DNA of 64,000 bases from Apostichopus japonicus (Eukaryota; Echinodermata; Holothuroidea; Aspidochirotida; Stichopodidae), in assembly GCF_037975245.1 (NCBI RefSeq), contig NC_092567.1, forward strand, positions 10,881,376 to 10,945,375, written 5' to 3'. The position numbers and the translations under genes were made by a program. Positions 59,930-64,000 of the stretch are shown here, in pieces (position 1 is the first letter of the stretch; every line of letters begins with the position of its first letter). The notes under the pieces were generated by a model. That model saw only the letters and a list, made by a program, of their open reading frames with translations, made no database searches and was not told the DNA's origin.

Positions 59930-60697
59930 TCAACTTACTTGAAGCTAGCGAACAGGGTCAACCCACCCAATAACAAAATTAGTACATAAATAAACCGAAT
60001 TGAAGCTGGTGAACGTTGTACGGTAGTTCTTTAGGCATTAATTTTAATATATTCAAATTCATACGAAGGTTTGTATGGTGGAGTATAAGGATCGCGAGAT
60101 ACAATTTCTCAAAGTGGCAAGGAAGACGTGGTAAATATGACTGATCAACTCTTATTTTCTGTAACGATTTTTATGAAGCGAACATCGATTTTTAGCCAAA
60201 TTACGTCATTTTCAGATTGACCTTTGAGCCCCACCCACTAAAAAAAATCACAGTGACCCCCCTTTTTATTTGTTTTATACACAAACGTATGGTCTTAGCT
60301 ACATTTCAATACCTAATTGAATGTTGTAGGATGTAGGATGCTTGAGTACTATTTTTTTTTTAAATTCAATGATTATTTGGGTCGATATCGACCAAATTTT
60401 GACCTAACTTTTTTCAAATTTTAGGTCATTCACAATCACAGGAATATATGAATAGGCCTAGGTGAATTAGACTGCGACAGTCGGAAATTCCGACATTCGT
60501 ACTCCAATTTTCCAACTATCGTCATTTTCACCAGGCTTGGGTGGTGAGACACCCCACCCCCTCTCTTTAGCGGCGTCCCTGCGGTCAACGCGTAAATACA
60601 AGAAAAGATCATTATTTTTTTTGGATTGAATGTTTTCAACTGTATGGTCTACCATCATGTCTACAGACGTCTAAAACAAATTGTAGACGTTATTATT

Positions 60698-61321
60698 CGG
60701 CGCGTAACCAGGATTTTCTAACCCGGGAGCGCGACTTACTATCCAAGTGGAGCGCCACTTTCAGTTGGAGCGTAGCGTACAGAACATTTCTGGTTTTGAT
60801 ACCCCCCCCCCCCCCCACAGATCACCGGAAATGGCACTTCTCGGGCTGAAAAATGACCAACCAGATGTACACTTTTGTCTGAGAACCAAGTATTTCCCAA
60901 TAGTTTTAATTTTTATCCATAACCTATTTGAAGATTGTCACCAGTCACACATCATGTTCGACCTCATAGCATCTACTGTGAATCATTGATATTGAAGGTG
61001 ATTCTACGTTGCGACCCACAATATCCGTCAGCCCCACTTTTCAAGGTTGTAAGCCCATTATTTGTTCAGAGTTTGAAAATTTTTCTCGTGAATAAATTCA
61101 TTTCAAAACATACCCATAATGTTGCACAGAATTCCATCTATGGACAACCAATATAGATGAACCTTCTTCAACCCCTAACAGACTGGTCAAAATTGCACGA
61201 GTATAGGGGGAAGTATGATAAAGAATGTTTGTCAGGGAATTTCGAAAATTCAGACAATTAATTTAAGTAATTAAATTAATTGGTCTACAAATATTAAAAC
61301 CTAACGGCTGCTATTAAACTT
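60698..61321 (-). repeat. Dispersed repeat R1, copy 3, uninterrupted
   Basis: It starts CGGCGCGTAACCAGG, a degraded form of the R1 terminus. It is collinear with 18671-20600 minus the two hAT insertions and with 2910-3495 reversed, and provides empty sites for both hAT elements. C run at 60803-60818. It ends near a G run at 61323, where another repeat begins. Confidence 0.75.
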
Positions 61322-61541
61322 GGCGGGGGGGGGGGGGGGTGGGGCTGCAAATATTTTTGTGAAAATTTTGGCAATAAACTGAGACTTTTTCGGGCACCTA
61401 CTAAAAGGAAAATAAATCGCAATGATGCAGCTAAAGAAAATCAATAGATTAAAAAAAAATCTCCTTGGTAATTAAAATAAAGTTCTTAGCTTGCCCGACT
61501 AATTCGCCATTTCGGTAATAACACGGCAAATGATTGTATAA
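61322..61541. repeat. Repeat fragment related to the window start
   Basis: After a G run, the sequence matches about 160-330 imperfectly (CAAATATTTTTGTGAAA, TCGGGCACCTACTAAAAGGA). No termini identified. Confidence 0.5.
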
Positions 61542-62045
61542 GGACGTTTCAAAACTAAACATTTTCAAAAGGGGAGGGGGACACCCCCTCCCCTTACACC
61601 CCTCCCCCATTTCAGTCACCATTTCCAGATCCGTCGGCAAATCAAATTTGACTTAAAATATGCACGAGATTGCATCTTAGGACGTTTCAAAAGTAAACAT
61701 TTTCCAAAGGGGAGTGGGAGACACCCTCCCCTTACACCCCTCCCCCATTTCAGTCACCACTTCCAGATCCGTCGGCAAATCAAATTTGACTTAATATATG
61801 CACCAGATTGCATCTAAGGACGTTTCAAAACTAAACATTTTCCAAAGGGAGGGGGAGACACCCTCCCCTTACACCCCTCCCCCATTTCAGTCACCACTTC
61901 CAGATCTGTCGGCAAATCAAATTTGACTTAAAATATGCACCAGATTGCATCTAAGGACGTTTCAAAACTAAACATTTTCCAAAGGGAGGGGGAGACACCC
62001 TCCCCTTACACCCCTCCCCCATTTCAGTCACCACTTCCAGATCAA
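61542..62045. repeat. Tandem repeat, 137-138-bp unit, about 3.7 copies
   Basis: Units start with GGACGTTTCAAAA at 61542, 61680, 61818 and 61955. Each contains a CACCCCTCCCCCATTTCAGT block and CAGATCCGTCGGCAAATC. The last unit breaks off near 62045, shortly before TCGCTACGCCCCTG (ending 62094), a hAT-like right terminus. Confidence 0.92.
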
Positions 62046-62094
62046 ATTCAAATTCTCCACACCCCCCAACAAAAACCCCTTCGCTACGCCCCTG

Positions 62095-62757
62095 CTTACA
62101 AGTGTATATCTTTTCTTTCGTTCACCGTTATTTTTTGTTGTTTATTTCGGACCATAGTCTGAATTTTCGTGAAACGAAAACTCGCCGGCCTGCCAAAACC
62201 CTGATAGTTCCGCCCCCCTCCCCCCACAGTTAAACAACATTATGCTATCTTTAAAAGAATTGTCTGGTAGCCCATAGACGTTACCTTAAAAAACAATCAA
62301 TAATTTTCCAATTATGCGTTTGACAGAGAAACGATTTTTTAATCGTTGAGGATGGATATTTCAAATATACTTGAACAGTTGAGAACGTGACGTCATCTTC
62401 GAAATGCAGATTGCGACATAACCCACGCTCCATACAGTTCCTGCAGTAATCACAACAAATACCGCGTTTGAATACAGATTAATTTCTTTGTTAATTTTCG
62501 GTGAAATTCAATATAAATTATATGTTTTACAAAATCGTTGAGCCGTCATATACAGTAATGTAGTGCATCGGTGTTTTCGTGATTTGTGTGTAACATGACG
62601 TTAGGTTGAACAGAAGATTCTTCGTTGTTTATCATTTTGCTGTAAAGTTGATCAGTGAATTTTATTTCAGCAATATTTCCCAATATCAGGCTCATTTCTT
62701 ATTGGAACTAGATTGCTCTTCTCTGTCTCCCCGAACGAGTGTTGTGGTCCAGCAGTT
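62095..62757. other. No gene seen
   Basis: Unrecognised sequence between the hAT-like terminus and the trihelix coding fragment; C runs at 62212-62226. Confidence 0.35.
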
Positions 62758-62979
62758 TTATATATTCTTTTTGTTTAAGTATGTCAGTTTGTACTTTATT
62801 TGGCTGACCGTTCTGCCGTAGCCTTTCTCTTCCATTCGCATACAGATATCTCGGTAGACAGGAGCGTTGCGGCTTGTCCCATCAAGTTTCGACATAGTAT
62901 TTGCGTCGCACCAAATGCCAAGCAATGCGAATACTTTATCGTCCGACCACATACTTCGCTCAGTGTACTTCTGCGACAT
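62758..62979 (-). CDS. Myb/SANT-like trihelix DNA-binding domain fragment
   Basis: 73 residues starting MSQKYTERSMWSDDKVFALL at 62979, then GIWCDANTM...VYRDICMRMEEKGYGRTVSQIKYK and LTYLNKK, followed by a stop. The pattern W-x-D/E-x-x-x-x-L-L-x-x-W ... R-D-I-x-x-x-M-x-x-x-G-Y-x-R-T-x-x-Q-x-x-x-K is the Myb/SANT-like (Myb_DNA-bind_4 type) trihelix domain. This domain is found in host genes and as the accessory protein of PIF/Harbinger-type transposons. The frame stops right after the third helix with no evident splice donor, so it is a truncated gene, a first exon with an unseen donor, or a transposon remnant. The start Met is 21 bp downstream, on the minus strand, of a 250-bp microsatellite. 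Confidence 0.65.
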   Translation of the reverse strand: MSQKYTERSMWSDDKVFALLGIWCDANTMSKLDGTSRNAPVYRDICMRMEEKGYGRTVSQIKYKLTYLNKKNI

Positions 62980-62998
62980 ATTGTAAAGGAAAATATCG

Positions 62999-63250
<252 letters not shown>

Positions 63251-63445
63251 CACTCTAAAAACTGTTGGGCAAAAGTGGTTGAGCAAACAAAGCATTGCCC
63301 AATATGAGTAAATATTAACCAACAACTGAGTAAAAGAAATTACACAACTGATATGGGTAAACTTTGTTGTGCAAAAATTAAGATGTAGTTTATTGTTACT
63401 TTCTGTTGGGCAAACAAGCTTGATTTGCCCAATGTTGTGCAAAAA
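63251..63445. repeat. Subterminal-type repeats of TTGGGCAAA words
   Basis: It starts CACTCTAAAAACTGTTGGGC at 63251. TTGGGCAAA, TTGAGCAAA and TTGTGCAAA occur at about 63264, 63279, 63383, 63407 and 63436, and reversed TTGCCCAA / TTTGCCCAA at about 63295 and 63426. Clustered short direct and inverted words next to a CACT-type end resemble the end of a DNA transposon (for example EnSpm/CACTA-like); no second end was found in the window. Confidence 0.45.
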
Positions 63446-64000
63446 CCAGCATTTTCGCGCCATTACTATACTGGTACTCTGCGCGATGTGCATGCATCAT
63501 GAGTAGATCGTATATAGTGAAAGTACACAATGGCTGACGAAAAGTTGTTAGCGCTATACTCAAAGAGGTGGGAAATGCCATTGTTATGTGCTACATTTGA
63601 AGGTGAGCGTAAAGAAAAACAATCCTCTGCTTGGGGTGTGCATCGAACACTGCGATCTCTACATATAGTGGTATCGAATGATCGTTCGTTCTCTCGGTGG
63701 CACATGTAGGTTATACCAGGCATACGTAAAGGCTTCTAATACTAATTGTATTTCCAGCATAGTTGTATTACGTTAGGCTAGCTTGTAGTGAAGCGATTGA
63801 CAGGCGCCACAGGCGCGCCCGCAAGTGTGTACTAGGTCTAAATTACTCACATTGTATTAACGTTGCGAACGCCTGTGTAATGCAGATCCTCGTCAACTTA
63901 CGGTAAGCTATGCGTATGCAACAGGTCTCTCTAGCCTATATCTTGGCTAGACAAGGTTTCATTTTAGCACATTTGAGTTGTAAATCATAAATTGTACTCC
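63446..64000. other. No gene recognised
   Basis: Less AT-rich sequence up to the window end; no domain, RNA gene or repeat ends recognised. Confidence 0.35.

Larger units (their letters stand above)
57677..60589. mobile_element. hAT-like element, 2.9 kb, with perfect 8-bp TSD
   Basis: The element is 57685-60581. It starts CAGGGACGTAGCTAAGG and ends CTTTAGCGGCGTCCCTG (14 of 17 pairing), flanked by perfect CGGTCAAC duplications at 57677-57684 and 60582-60589. It is a longer copy of the element at the start of the window. It carries G and C runs (57712-57725, 57787-57806), a 16-bp hairpin and a nested 782-bp hAT element at 59140-59921. No transposase was recognised, so it is non-autonomous. Confidence 0.85.

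Overview
The window looks like animal genomic DNA, not bacterial. It is AT-rich, intron-split coding sequence is visible, there are long microsatellites, and most of what can be recognised is transposable elements. Frequent AGGCCTA-type words, a leucine-rich exon of the kind found in large invertebrate NLR families, and abundant short hAT-like elements suggest a marine deuterostome, perhaps an echinoderm such as a sea cucumber. That assignment is an impression from sequence style, not a proof.

Layout. 0-3.5 kb: overlapping hAT-type elements, one hAT transposase C-terminal remnant and one copy of a repeat called R1 here. 4.2-6.8 kb: a 652-bp TIR element, then a C-rich minisatellite split by a 691-bp MITE. 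6.8-18.7 kb: mostly anonymous AT-rich sequence with one 310-bp hAT MITE. 18.7-20.6 kb: a second R1 copy carrying two hAT elements with perfect or near-perfect 8-bp target duplications. 21.5-22 kb: a TA microsatellite and a polypyrimidine tract.

23,826-46,648 is the main structure: one Ty3/gypsy LTR retrotransposon on the minus strand, with CTAT target duplications. Its two 733-734-bp LTRs differ at only three places by eye. It has a tRNA-Ala-like primer site, gag with a zinc knuckle, and pol in the order protease-RT-RNase H-integrase. Two large foldback-type elements interrupt it. Element A (29,363-35,780) splits the RT; element B (38,643-45,767) splits the leader between primer site and gag. 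Each begins CCC, ends GGG, appears to have a 2-bp target duplication, and has terminal inverted repeats built of tandem arrays. A and B share a homologous core holding an intron-containing BEN-domain gene remnant, yet their terminal arrays are different sequences. A is itself interrupted by an 840-bp hAT MITE, giving three nesting levels. This is the best candidate for an undescribed system.

48.4-54.7 kb: two phase-compatible leucine-rich exons separated by a ~6-kb intron, the only likely resident host gene. 55.5-62.1 kb: a palindrome-headed dispersed repeat, a 2.9-kb hAT element with a perfect CGGTCAAC duplication and another hAT inside it, a third R1 copy and a 138-bp tandem repeat. 62.7-63.5 kb: a Myb/SANT-like trihelix coding fragment immediately downstream, on its strand, of a 250-bp AAT/ATGATA microsatellite, then a block of TTGGGCAAA subterminal-type repeats.

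All positions and pairings were read by eye. No alignment or database search was run.
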